Source: Desulfocurvus sp. (GTDB taxonomy: Bacteria > Desulfobacterota > Desulfovibrionia > Desulfovibrionales > Desulfovibrionaceae). From it: DNA of 50,997 bases. A program made the position numbers and the translations under genes. Under the pieces are notes generated by a model, which had not been told where the DNA came from, searched no databases, and saw nothing but the letters and a program-made list of their open reading frames with translations. The stretch is from assembly GCA_020692325.1 (NCBI GenBank), contig JAIMKR010000012.1, positions 1 through 50,997 of the forward strand. The letters run 5' to 3'. Shown here piece by piece: positions 8,055 to 16,260 of this stretch. The first letter of the stretch is position 1, and every line of letters begins with the position of its first letter.

Positions 8055-10477
8055 AGGATTGGACGCAACTCCTGCGGTCGCGCGAATTTCGAGCTTTGCT
8101 CGTAGCCCAGCGTAAACTTCTGATGCTCGACTATGACGGCACCCTGGCCCCTTTCACGGTGGATCGGCAAAAGGCCGCCCCATACCCCGGCGTGCGGCAA
8201 ATGCTGAACGAATTGGCCCGGAAGCCCGGGTGGCGCATTGTTATTGTTTCCGGACGTTCCGCGCTTGAGGTGTCAGGCTTGCTCGGAGCTGAAAAAAATG
8301 TGGAGATCATTGGCTGTCATGGCGGAGAGTTTTTGAATGCCGCCGGGCAGCTGGTGCGCATGGATCTCGACGCCGGCCACGTGAAGGCATTGGCTGATGC
8401 ACGTTTTTGGGCCGAGGAACAGGGGCTGGGCGATGTGCTGGAAGAGAAGCATGGCTGCCTGGTCATCCATGTCCGTGGCTTCACGCCTCCTCGCGCAGCG
8501 GAGATCGTTGAGGAAGCCAGCCGCGCCCTTGGTCTCATTGGCCGTGCGGTGGGGGCTGAAATTCTGCTGTTCAACGGAGGGGTGGAGTTCAGGCCTGCGG
8601 CTTTCAACAAGGGCCGTGTGGTGAAGATGCTGCTGGCTGAGGAAACACTTCGCTATGGCGTCCATTTGGCCGCGGCTTTTCTGGGTGACGATCAGACAGA
8701 CGAGGACGCCTTCGCTGCGTTGAGCGGATTGGGACTCTGCATCTTGATGGGCCGCAAACGCAGGAAAAGCCAAGCCAGCTATCTGCTCAGGCCCCCAGGC
8801 GAGTTGATTGAGTTTCTGCAATCCTGCCTGATGACCCGGTCCGGACTGCAGAAGACGGCAAAGTCCGCGCACTCCGCGCTGGCGCCGGCCGCGGAGCAAG
8901 GGGCTCAACCGCAGATGCGCGGTAGGCTGATTGTCGTCTCGAACCGGCTCCCTGTGACCCTTGTGCGCCAGGGGGATGACTGGGCCGTCAAGGCCGGAGC
9001 TGGCGGTCTGGTCACCGCCCTTGCCCCTGTGCTGCGCGATCGTGGTGGGCTGTGGGTGGGGTCTTCCGGCCAAGTGGGAGAGGGCGACCCCGCGGCGCCC
9101 TTTGCAAAGTTCTCCAAAGAGGCTGGCTATGGCCTTTTGCCCATCGAGCTGACCGAGTCCGAGCATCGCAACTACTATGAGGGTTTCTCCAACGAGATCA
9201 TCTGGCCCCTGTTCCACGACTTCCAGTCGCGCTGCAATTTCGTGCCGGAATACTGGACCAGCTATCTGGAGGTGAATGAAAGGTTCGCGCGCACCGTGGC
9301 CGAAAATTCCCGGCAGGATGACTATGTGTGGATCCACGACTACCACCTCATGCATGTGGCTCAATTTCTCAAAGAGCAAAAAGCAAAACGGCGTTGTGGT
9401 TTTTTCCTGCACATTCCCTTCCCGGCGCCGGATATCTTCCTCAAGTTGCCTTGGCGAAAGCAAGTGCTGCTGGCGCTCTTGGAGCATGAGCTGGTGGGCT
9501 TCCAAACCCTGGGCGACCGCAAAAATTTCGAGCGTTGTCTGCGGGTGCTCTTTCCTCGCACAGAAATCTGGGGGCGTGGCTCCGTCATCACTGTGGGGGT
9601 CAATGGGAGAAATGTGCGCATCGGCACGTTCCCCATCAGCATAGACCATGCTGCCTTTGCCAAGCTTGCGGCCAAACGGGAAACCACAAGAGAGGTGGCC
9701 AAGATTCGGGCGGCGATTAATGAGCGCACGCTCGTTTTGGGTGTGGACCGACTGGATTACTCCAAGGGCATTCCGCAGCGGCTGGAGGCCATCCGCAATG
9801 CTCTGACACGCTACCCCGCCATGCGCGAGCACATCACCTACATTCAGGTGCTGGTGCCCAGCCGGGAAGGCGTGGGCGAATACCAGGAGCTCAAGAACGA
9901 AATCGAGCGACTGGTGACGCAGATCAATGGGGAATTCACCGTGTCGGGCTGGGTGCCCATCCATCATCTCTACCGCAATCTGGACCGGTTGGAGCTCGTC
10001 GCCTACTACCGTGCGGCGGACATCGCCATGGTCACCCCCTTGCGCGATGGCATGAATCTGGTGGCCAAAGAATATTGCTCCAGCAACGTCAACGAGACCG
10101 GCGCGCTCATCTTAAGCGAATTTTCCGGGGCCGCGGCGCAGTTCCAAAGACTGGGTGCGTTTCTCGTGAATCCCTATGACATTGAGGAAGTGGCCGATGC
10201 GCTCCATGCCGTCTGCCAACTGCCGCTTTTGGAGCGCAAAAAGCGTATGCACAAGCTGCGGGAGAACGTCCGGCGCAATAACATCACCGGTTGGGTGGAC
10301 TCCTTCCTGGGCGCGGCGTTTTCTTTGACTCTTGAAGATGTCACCTCTTTGGAGACTGTGCAGTTCAATGAAAAACAACCCCTCGCCAAGATCGTTGAAG
10401 ATGCTGAAGCGGACGCCGGGGCTGCGGAAACCGTGCAAGAAGGCGGATTGGGAGTGGGGGAGACGCGCGTGAAATGA
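8051..10477 (+). CDS. trehalose-6-P phosphatase / trehalose-6-P synthase fusion (OtsB-OtsA)
   Basis: 808 aa in two parts. Residues 1-270 are a HAD-type trehalose-6-phosphate phosphatase with motif I DYDGTLAP (Asp27, Asp29), the SGR segment of motif II and a late acidic [10 protein letters not shown]. Residues about 289-770 are a GT20 trehalose-6-phosphate synthase with [36 protein letters not shown] and [13 protein letters not shown]. Together they make trehalose from UDP- or ADP-glucose and glucose 6-phosphate. The order phosphatase-then-synthase is opposite to the common eukaryotic synthase-phosphatase fusion. The ATG is in an ATGA overlap with the treS stop, so translation is coupled. The last 50 residues are an acidic, low-complexity tail without known role. 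Confidence 0.94.
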   Translation: MKDWTQLLRSREFRALLVAQRKLLMLDYDGTLAPFTVDRQKAAPYPGVRQMLNELARKPGWRIVIVSGRSALEVSGLLGAEKNVEIIGCHGGEFLNAAGQLVRMDLDAGHVKALADARFWAEEQGLGDVLEEKHGCLVIHVRGFTPPRAAEIVEEASRALGLIGRAVGAEILLFNGGVEFRPAAFNKGRVVKMLLAEETLRYGVHLAAAFLGDDQTDEDAFAALSGLGLCILMGRKRRKSQASYLLRPPGELIEFLQSCLMTRSGLQKTAKSAHSALAPAAEQGAQPQMRGRLIVVSNRLPVTLVRQGDDWAVKAGAGGLVTALAPVLRDRGGLWVGSSGQVGEGDPAAPFAKFSKEAGYGLLPIELTESEHRNYYEGFSNEIIWPLFHDFQSRCNFVPEYWTSYLEVNERFARTVAENSRQDDYVWIHDYHLMHVAQFLKEQKAKRRCGFFLHIPFPAPDIFLKLPWRKQVLLALLEHELVGFQTLGDRKNFERCLRVLFPRTEIWGRGSVITVGVNGRNVRIGTFPISIDHAAFAKLAAKRETTREVAKIRAAINERTLVLGVDRLDYSKGIPQRLEAIRNALTRYPAMREHITYIQVLVPSREGVGEYQELKNEIERLVTQINGEFTVSGWVPIHHLYRNLDRLELVAYYRAADIAMVTPLRDGMNLVAKEYCSSNVNETGALILSEFSGAAAQFQRLGAFLVNPYDIEEVADALHAVCQLPLLERKKRMHKLRENVRRNNITGWVDSFLGAAFSLTLEDVTSLETVQFNEKQPLAKIVEDAEADAGAAETVQEGGLGVGETRVK

Positions 10478-10779
10478 GTTCCGCGGACCCCGCAGCGGAG
10501 CAAACCGGACTGGACGCGGAAGATAGACGGACATGGTCAGCGGCCACGCGAGTGCCCTCGGCTGCTCTGTTCGCGAGAATTTCACCGTTCAGCATTCCCG
10601 CATGGGGATTTTTTAATAATCAATAATTTGTTCAAAAGTTACATTTATGACTTCGGTCGTTTGTAATGTGTGAGCTGAATCCAAAGGAAACACAGATTGC
10701 AGCTCGTCCAGTGCGTTTTGCGGTGAGCAAGCCGCTGGGCATGGCACTGGTCCCGCCACCTTTTCACAAGGAGCGCCCT
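10478..10779. other. intergenic region before the PTS operon
   Basis: These 302 bases separate the trehalose operon from the PTS genes. The part at 10606-10665 is strikingly AT-rich for this window (runs of T, AATAAT, TTTGTTCAAAAG) and is the likely promoter region of the PTS genes. I see no clear Mlc-like, antiterminator or terminator element. Confidence 0.45.
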
Positions 10780-13305
10780 ATGACCCCCGTTGTTTCCCGC
10801 CTCGAAATTCTTTCGCCCCTTTCCGGTGTGCTTGTCCCATTGGATACAGTTCCGGACCCCGTGTTCGCACAGAAAATGGCCGGGGACGGCATCTCCATAG
10901 ACCCCACCTCCTGCGAAGTTTTGGCCCCCGTCGCCGGGGTGGTGACACAGCTGCATGAGGCGCATCACGCCCTGGCCATCACATGTGGCGGGGTGGAAAT
11001 CCTGATCCACGTTGGCATCGACACCGTGTTGCTCCGGGGGCAGGGCTTCACGCCCATGGTGAAGAAGGGCGACACCGTGCGCGCCGGGCAACCGCTCCTG
11101 TCCTTTGACGCGGATTTTGTGGCGGGCAAGGCCAAAAGTCTGCTCACGCAGATTGTTGTGGCCAACGGCGAGAGCGTGCGGAGCATGACAACCGCCACCG
11201 GCTTGGTGCGCGCCGGGCAGGATGTGATTCTGACCCTGGAGCTGGCGGACGCGCCGCTGGCAGGCTCCGAACCGTCCCAGACATCCGGCGAGGCGGTGCT
11301 CTCCGAGTCTGTGAATCTGCCCAACCCCTCGGGGATGCATGCCCGGCCAGCCGCAGTCCTGGCCGCCAAGGCCAAGACCTACAGCGCGGATCTGCGACTT
11401 CAGCGCGGGACTGATGAAGTGAACGCCAAGAGCATTGTGGCCATTATGGGGTTGTCGCTGCGCAAAGGCGAGGCCGTGCGCATCAAGGCCACAGGGCCAG
11501 ACGCCGCGGCTGCCGCGGCTGCTTTGGCGAAACTTTTGGCCGAAGGCTGTGGGGAAAAGGCTGGAGATCCCCCGGCGGCGTCGATGGCTCCCGTGTCCAC
11601 ACCGGCCGCAACGCCGCGCGACGCCAACGAGTTCGCGGGCGTTCCGGCCTCGCCTGGGCTGGCCGTGGGCCACGTGCAGCAGTATCGCCCCGGAGACATC
11701 GAGGTGCAGGAGCAGGGGGCTGGCCAGGCCGTGGAACTGGAAAAACTGCAGGCTGCCCTGGGCATGGCCCGCCAGCAGGTGGACATCGCCCGGCGTCAAG
11801 CCACGGACGACAGCAAAGTCCAGATTCTGGGCGCACACTATGAACTTCTGGATGATCCAGAACTTACGGGCCTGGCCACGGCTGGACTCAAGGACGGCAA
11901 AAGCGCGGCATATGCCTGGCGCGAAGCCTTCACCCATTACGCCGCCCAGTTGAAGGCCCTGGACAATCCGTTGCTGCGCGAACGCGCAGGGGATATCCGC
12001 GACGTGGGTCGCCGGGTGCTGGCTCTCTTGGCGGGTGCGGGCGTGGCTCAAGCTCCAATGGTGACCCAGGCCGAAACCATCCTCATCGCCGAGGAGCTGA
12101 GCCCCTCGGACACCGCAGCCCTTGACCGCGCCATGGTCCGCGGCTTCTGCACCACCACTGGCGGGGCCACCAGCCATGCGGCCATTCTGGCTCGTTCTCT
12201 GGGCATTCCGGCAATCTTCGGCCTGGACGAGGCGGCGTTGGCCCTGGCGGACGGCACGCTCGTACTGCTGGACGGCGACCGGGGGATTCTACGCCGCGAT
12301 CCTGGCGAGGGAGAGCTGGCCAAAGCCAAGACGCACATGGCCGAGCGTGCCATGCAACGCGAACAGGAACTCGCCGCGGCGGGCAAGCCTGCCGTGACCA
12401 CGGACGGACATGCCATTGAGGTGGCGGCCAATATCCGCAACGCCCAGGAGGCCCGCGACGCGATTGCGAGCGGAGGCGATGGCGTGGGACTCCTGCGCTC
12501 CGAGTTCTTGTTCGACAAGCGGGACAGTGCGCCCGACGAAGAAGAGCAATACAAGGCCTATGCCGCCGTGGCAGAGGCTTTAGGCCCGCAGCGGCGGATG
12601 GTCATCCGCACCCTGGACGTTGGTGGGGACAAGCCATTGTCCTACCTCGCCATGCCGCGTGAGGATAATCCCTTCCTGGGCGTGCGCGGAATCCGCCTCT
12701 GCCTGGAGCAGCCGGATCTGTTCCGCACCCAACTGCGCGCCATTCTGCGCACCGCGCCCGGCAGCAATTTGCACATCATGTTCCCCATGATCGCCAGCCT
12801 GGACGAACTGCGCGCCGCCAAGGGGTACTTGGCAGAGGAGGCTGCGGCCCTGGGGCTCAGCGCCAAGGTGGGCATCATGATCGAGGTGCCTTCGGCGGCA
12901 TTGTTGGCCGATGCCTTGGCCCCGGAGGTGGACTTCTTTTCCATCGGCTCCAACGACCTGACCCAATACACCCTGGCCATGGACCGCGGCCATCCCAAGC
13001 TCGCCAAGCAGGCCGACGCGATGCACCCGGCGGTGCTCCGTCTCATGGCCATGACCGCGGAGGCCGCGCACCGGCACGGCAAGTGGGTTGGTCTTTGCGG
13101 TGGCCTGGCCTCGGAAGTGCTGGCTGTTCCCCTGCTTGTCGGTCTGGGGATGGATGAGTTGTCCGTGTCCGTGCCGAGCATCCCGGCGGTGAAAGCCGCC
13201 GTGGGGCGGGTGTCGCTGGCCGAATGCCAGTCCCTGGCGGCGGAGGTGCGGAAACTGTCCACCGCCGCCGAGGTTCGCGCGCGTCTTGCCGCGCTTGCGC
13301 AGTAG
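10780..13305 (+). CDS. PTS EIIA(Glc)-HPr-Enzyme I fusion protein
   Basis: 841 aa combining three phosphorelay modules. EIIA(Glc-type) spans about residues 8-150, with phosphoacceptor His77 in LIHVGIDTV and His62 upstream. HPr spans about 172-255, with His187 in SGMHARPA and Ser218 in NAKSIV, 31 residues later as in free HPr. Enzyme I spans about 285-841, with His466 in GGATSHAAI and catalytic Cys773 in GLCGG. It takes phosphate from PEP and passes it to an EIIB. The architecture resembles NagF-like proteins of Pseudomonas. The start has AAGGAG seven bases upstream; an upstream in-frame extension to 10666 lacks that site. The partner EIICB follows 30 bases later, so one transcript encodes a whole sugar PTS. 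Confidence 0.94.
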   Translation: MTPVVSRLEILSPLSGVLVPLDTVPDPVFAQKMAGDGISIDPTSCEVLAPVAGVVTQLHEAHHALAITCGGVEILIHVGIDTVLLRGQGFTPMVKKGDTVRAGQPLLSFDADFVAGKAKSLLTQIVVANGESVRSMTTATGLVRAGQDVILTLELADAPLAGSEPSQTSGEAVLSESVNLPNPSGMHARPAAVLAAKAKTYSADLRLQRGTDEVNAKSIVAIMGLSLRKGEAVRIKATGPDAAAAAAALAKLLAEGCGEKAGDPPAASMAPVSTPAATPRDANEFAGVPASPGLAVGHVQQYRPGDIEVQEQGAGQAVELEKLQAALGMARQQVDIARRQATDDSKVQILGAHYELLDDPELTGLATAGLKDGKSAAYAWREAFTHYAAQLKALDNPLLRERAGDIRDVGRRVLALLAGAGVAQAPMVTQAETILIAEELSPSDTAALDRAMVRGFCTTTGGATSHAAILARSLGIPAIFGLDEAALALADGTLVLLDGDRGILRRDPGEGELAKAKTHMAERAMQREQELAAAGKPAVTTDGHAIEVAANIRNAQEARDAIASGGDGVGLLRSEFLFDKRDSAPDEEEQYKAYAAVAEALGPQRRMVIRTLDVGGDKPLSYLAMPREDNPFLGVRGIRLCLEQPDLFRTQLRAILRTAPGSNLHIMFPMIASLDELRAAKGYLAEEAAALGLSAKVGIMIEVPSAALLADALAPEVDFFSIGSNDLTQYTLAMDRGHPKLAKQADAMHPAVLRLMAMTAEAAHRHGKWVGLCGGLASEVLAVPLLVGLGMDELSVSVPSIPAVKAAVGRVSLAECQSLAAEVRKLSTAAEVRARLAALAQ

Positions 13306-13335
13306 CCCTGCTCCAAGTCCATACAGGAGTCGAAC

Positions 13336-15120
13336 ATGTTCAAAAATCTTTTCTCATTCCTGCAAAAGATCGGCAAATCCCTCATGCTTCCGGTGGCGGT
13401 GTTGCCCGTGGCCGGCTTGCTGCTCGGCATCGGCGCGGCCAACTTTGAATGGATGCCATCCATCCTGTCCGCCTTGATGAAGAACTCCGGCGATGTCATC
13501 TTCGGCAATCTGCCGCTCATTTTCGCCATCGCCGTGGCTCTGGGCTTCACAAACAATGACGGCGTTTCCGCCATTGCCGCAGCCATCGGCTATGTGGTGC
13601 TCCTGGCCACACTGGGGGTCATGTCCGCGGTCTGGGGGGCGCAGGCCACAAGCATCATGGGCATCAAGTCCATTCAGACCGGAGTGTTCGGCGGCATCCT
13701 GGCCGGAGGGCTGGCTGCGGCCATGTTCAACCGTTTTTACCATATCAGCCTTCCGGCATATTTCGCTTTTTTCGCAGGCAAGCGCTTTGTGCCCATCATC
13801 ACGGCTGTGGCGGCCATTCTGCTCGGGGTTGTGCTCTCCGTTGTTTGGCCCCCGGTGCAAAGCGGCATCAACGCCTTTTCTCACTGGGCCGCAGTGAGCG
13901 ACCCACGCACGGCAGCAACGTTGTACGGCTTTGTGGAACGACTGCTCATCCCCTTTGGTTTGCACCATATTTGGAACGTGCCCTTCTTCTTCGAAATGGG
14001 TAGCTATACCGATGCCTCGGGCGTTGTTGTGCATGGAGACATCAATCGCTTCTTCGCGGGCGACCCCACTGCGGGCGTTCTGGCCGGGGCCTTCCTGTTC
14101 AAGATGTTCGGCCTGCCTGCGGCGGCCATCGCCATGTGGCACAGCGCCAAGCCGGAAAATCGGGTGGCCGTTGGCGGGCTGATGATCTCCGCAGCGCTCA
14201 CCTCGCTGCTCACCGGCATCACCGAACCCATTGAGTTCTCCTTTCTCTTTGTGGCCCCGGTGCTGTACCTGCTGCACGCGATTTTGGCGGCGTCCACCCA
14301 GTTCGTGGCCAACACCCTGGGCATGCACATGGGCTTTACGTTTTCCCAAGGCGGCATCGATTTCCTGGTCTTCAACGTCCTGGGCAAGTTCAGCCAGAAA
14401 TGGTGGCTGGTGCTCGTTGTCGGGCCGATTTACGCCGTCATCTACTATGCGGTGTTTCGTGTGGCCATCCAATGGCTGAACCTCAAGACTCCAGGCCGCG
14501 AAGATGCGGGGGCGGCGCAGGCCGCGCTTCCTGCAAGCGAACACAGCCGCGCCCTGGACCTCGTGCTGGCCTTTGGCGGCCGCAACAACATCGCCAACCT
14601 GGACGCCTGCATCACCCGCCTGCGCGTGCAGGTCAACGACCCTGCCCACGTGGATGAGCGTCGGCTCAAGGAACTGGGCGCCACGGGGGTCATGATGGTG
14701 GGCGACGGCGTTCAGGCCATATTCGGCCCGGCGTCCGAGAATCTCAAGACGGACATGGAAGAGTATCTGCTGACCGCTGGACCGGAGGCCGATGGCGCCG
14801 CGCCTGCGGGCTCTGCTGAACCTGGCGCGGAGAACCCTTCGGTGGTGGCCCCGGTTGCTTCTCGGCAATCTGAACCAGACGATGCGAGCCTGCCAACGGA
14901 TGCCGCGAAGATGCTCGAGGCTCTGGGCGGCAGAGCCAATGTGCTGCGGCTCGCTCCAGTGGCGTTCTCGCGCTTGCGCGTGGAGCTGGCCGATGCGGGC
15001 CGCTTCGACATGGAAGCGGCCAAGCGGGCCGGAGTGGCGGCGGTGATGCAGGCAGCCCCTGGCGTGCTGCACCTCATCGTGGGGCAAAGGGCCGTTCGGC
15101 TGGCTCAGGCCATGCACTAG
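13336..15120 (+). CDS. ptsG: PTS glucose-type EIICB with extra C-terminal IIB-like domain
   Basis: 594 aa. The EIIC part (about residues 1-385) has about ten membrane segments and closely follows enterobacterial PtsG: the opening [58 protein letters not shown] and [12 protein letters not shown] (about 400-475) has the phosphocysteine Cys425 in [12 protein letters not shown] Pro/Ala-rich linker then leads to a second IIB-like segment (about 525-594) where the same pattern reads [11 protein letters not shown] without Cys. The glucose preference is inferred from PtsG-type rather than NagE-type motifs. CAGGAG precedes the start. It is convergent with the exporter operon; only ten bases separate the stops. 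Confidence 0.93.
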   Translation: MFKNLFSFLQKIGKSLMLPVAVLPVAGLLLGIGAANFEWMPSILSALMKNSGDVIFGNLPLIFAIAVALGFTNNDGVSAIAAAIGYVVLLATLGVMSAVWGAQATSIMGIKSIQTGVFGGILAGGLAAAMFNRFYHISLPAYFAFFAGKRFVPIITAVAAILLGVVLSVVWPPVQSGINAFSHWAAVSDPRTAATLYGFVERLLIPFGLHHIWNVPFFFEMGSYTDASGVVVHGDINRFFAGDPTAGVLAGAFLFKMFGLPAAAIAMWHSAKPENRVAVGGLMISAALTSLLTGITEPIEFSFLFVAPVLYLLHAILAASTQFVANTLGMHMGFTFSQGGIDFLVFNVLGKFSQKWWLVLVVGPIYAVIYYAVFRVAIQWLNLKTPGREDAGAAQAALPASEHSRALDLVLAFGGRNNIANLDACITRLRVQVNDPAHVDERRLKELGATGVMMVGDGVQAIFGPASENLKTDMEEYLLTAGPEADGAAPAGSAEPGAENPSVVAPVASRQSEPDDASLPTDAAKMLEALGGRANVLRLAPVAFSRLRVELADAGRFDMEAAKRAGVAAVMQAAPGVLHLIVGQRAVRLAQAMH

Positions 15121-15130
15121 CGGCGCGCGG

Positions 15131-16258
15131 TCAGACGCTTTGGCTGATGGTCTTGCGGAAACGCGCCAGGGCAGCGAAGAAAAGCGCGCCTCCGATGACC
15201 AGTAGGATGAGCAACTGCGGCCAGACGACGTCGATGCCGGCGCCGCGGTAAAGTATCGCCTGCCCAGCGGCGACGAAATGCGTGGTGGGCGCGGCCAGCA
15301 TCACGTCCCGTACGAACTCCGGCATGCTCTCGCGCGGGGTGGAGCCGCCCGAAAGCATCTGCAGCGGCAGCAGCACCAGCACCAGCAGCATGCCGAACTG
15401 AGGCATGCTGCGCGCCAGCGTGGCCATGAAGATGCCCATGGAGGTGGTGGCGAAAAGGTGCACCGCAGCCATCAGCAAAAACAAGGCGACGGAGCCCTGA
15501 ATGGGCACGTTGAGAGCGCCCTGCACCACAAACACCAGCGCAAACATGGCTCCAAACAGCACCACCAGCCCCATGGACCAGACTTTGCCCAACATGATTT
15601 CGGCAGGCGTCACCGGCATGACCAGCAAATGTTCGATGGTGCCGTGCTCGCGTTCCCGAATCAGCGCCGCGCCGGTCAGGATGATGGACAGCATGGTAAC
15701 GTTGTTGATGATTTCCATGAGCGACCCGAACCAGGCCTGCTGCAGGTTGGGATTGAAGCGCATGTGCAGCACCAGGTCCACAGGCAGGCTTGGGCTGGTG
15801 CGGTACCTCCGCACGAAGTCGGTCACCTCGCCTGCGACGATATTCTGGATGTAGCCACTGCCGATGAACGCCTGGGTCATGAGCGTCGCGTCCACGTTGA
15901 GCTGCGCCGCGGGAGTGCGCCGGGCCAGCACATCACGCTGGAAATTCGGGGGGATGTCGAGCACGAAGGTGTACTCGCCGTTGTCCATGCCCTTGTCGCC
16001 CTCGGCCAGGGCTATTAGGCTGGGAGTTTTAAAATGTGGAGGATACAGGCTTGCCACAATGCGCGCCGAGAGCGGGGAGCCGTCCTCGTCCACGATGGCG
16101 ATGGGCGCGTTGTGCAGACTCTCGGGCATGACTGTGGCGGCGACGTAAATCGACACGGTGAAGACATAGACGATGAGCACCATCATCATCGGGTCGCGGA
16201 TCAGGCTCCACAGCTCTTTGATGCCCAGGCGGTATGTGTTGGCGAGGAAGGGGCGCAT
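15131..16258 (-). CDS. ABC-2 type permease, YhhJ-like
   Basis: 375 aa with the ABC-2 exporter permease layout: one N-terminal membrane segment (about residues 22-42), a large extracytoplasmic domain (about 45-170, starting with IAIVDEDGSPLS), then five hydrophobic segments from about 180 to 368. The motif EREHGTIEHLLVMPVTPAEIMLGK between the second and third segments is typical of YhhJ/YbhR-type permeases. It starts two bases after the RbbA-like gene stop, so it is the last gene of the exporter operon. It would form a heteromeric membrane pore with the permease half of the upstream protein. Substrate unknown; related systems export drugs or hydrophobic compounds, which is only suggestive. Confidence 0.9.
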   Translation of the reverse strand: MRPFLANTYRLGIKELWSLIRDPMMMVLIVYVFTVSIYVAATVMPESLHNAPIAIVDEDGSPLSARIVASLYPPHFKTPSLIALAEGDKGMDNGEYTFVLDIPPNFQRDVLARRTPAAQLNVDATLMTQAFIGSGYIQNIVAGEVTDFVRRYRTSPSLPVDLVLHMRFNPNLQQAWFGSLMEIINNVTMLSIILTGAALIREREHGTIEHLLVMPVTPAEIMLGKVWSMGLVVLFGAMFALVFVVQGALNVPIQGSVALFLLMAAVHLFATTSMGIFMATLARSMPQFGMLLVLVLLPLQMLSGGSTPRESMPEFVRDVMLAAPTTHFVAAGQAILYRGAGIDVVWPQLLILLVIGGALFFAALARFRKTISQSV

Positions 16259-16260
16259 AT

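Noticed and set aside
8273-9967. 564-codon minus-strand frame opposite the OtsB-OtsA fusion
   Set aside because: Composition is His/Gln/Gly-rich without family motifs; the plus-strand fusion has all expected active-site motifs.
10645-12177. 510-codon minus-strand frame opposite the EIIA-HPr-EI gene
   Set aside because: Gly/His-rich shadow; the plus strand carries three recognised PTS domains.
13354-15117. 587-codon minus-strand frame opposite ptsG
   Set aside because: Mirror image of the membrane protein codons; no motif, no ribosome binding site.
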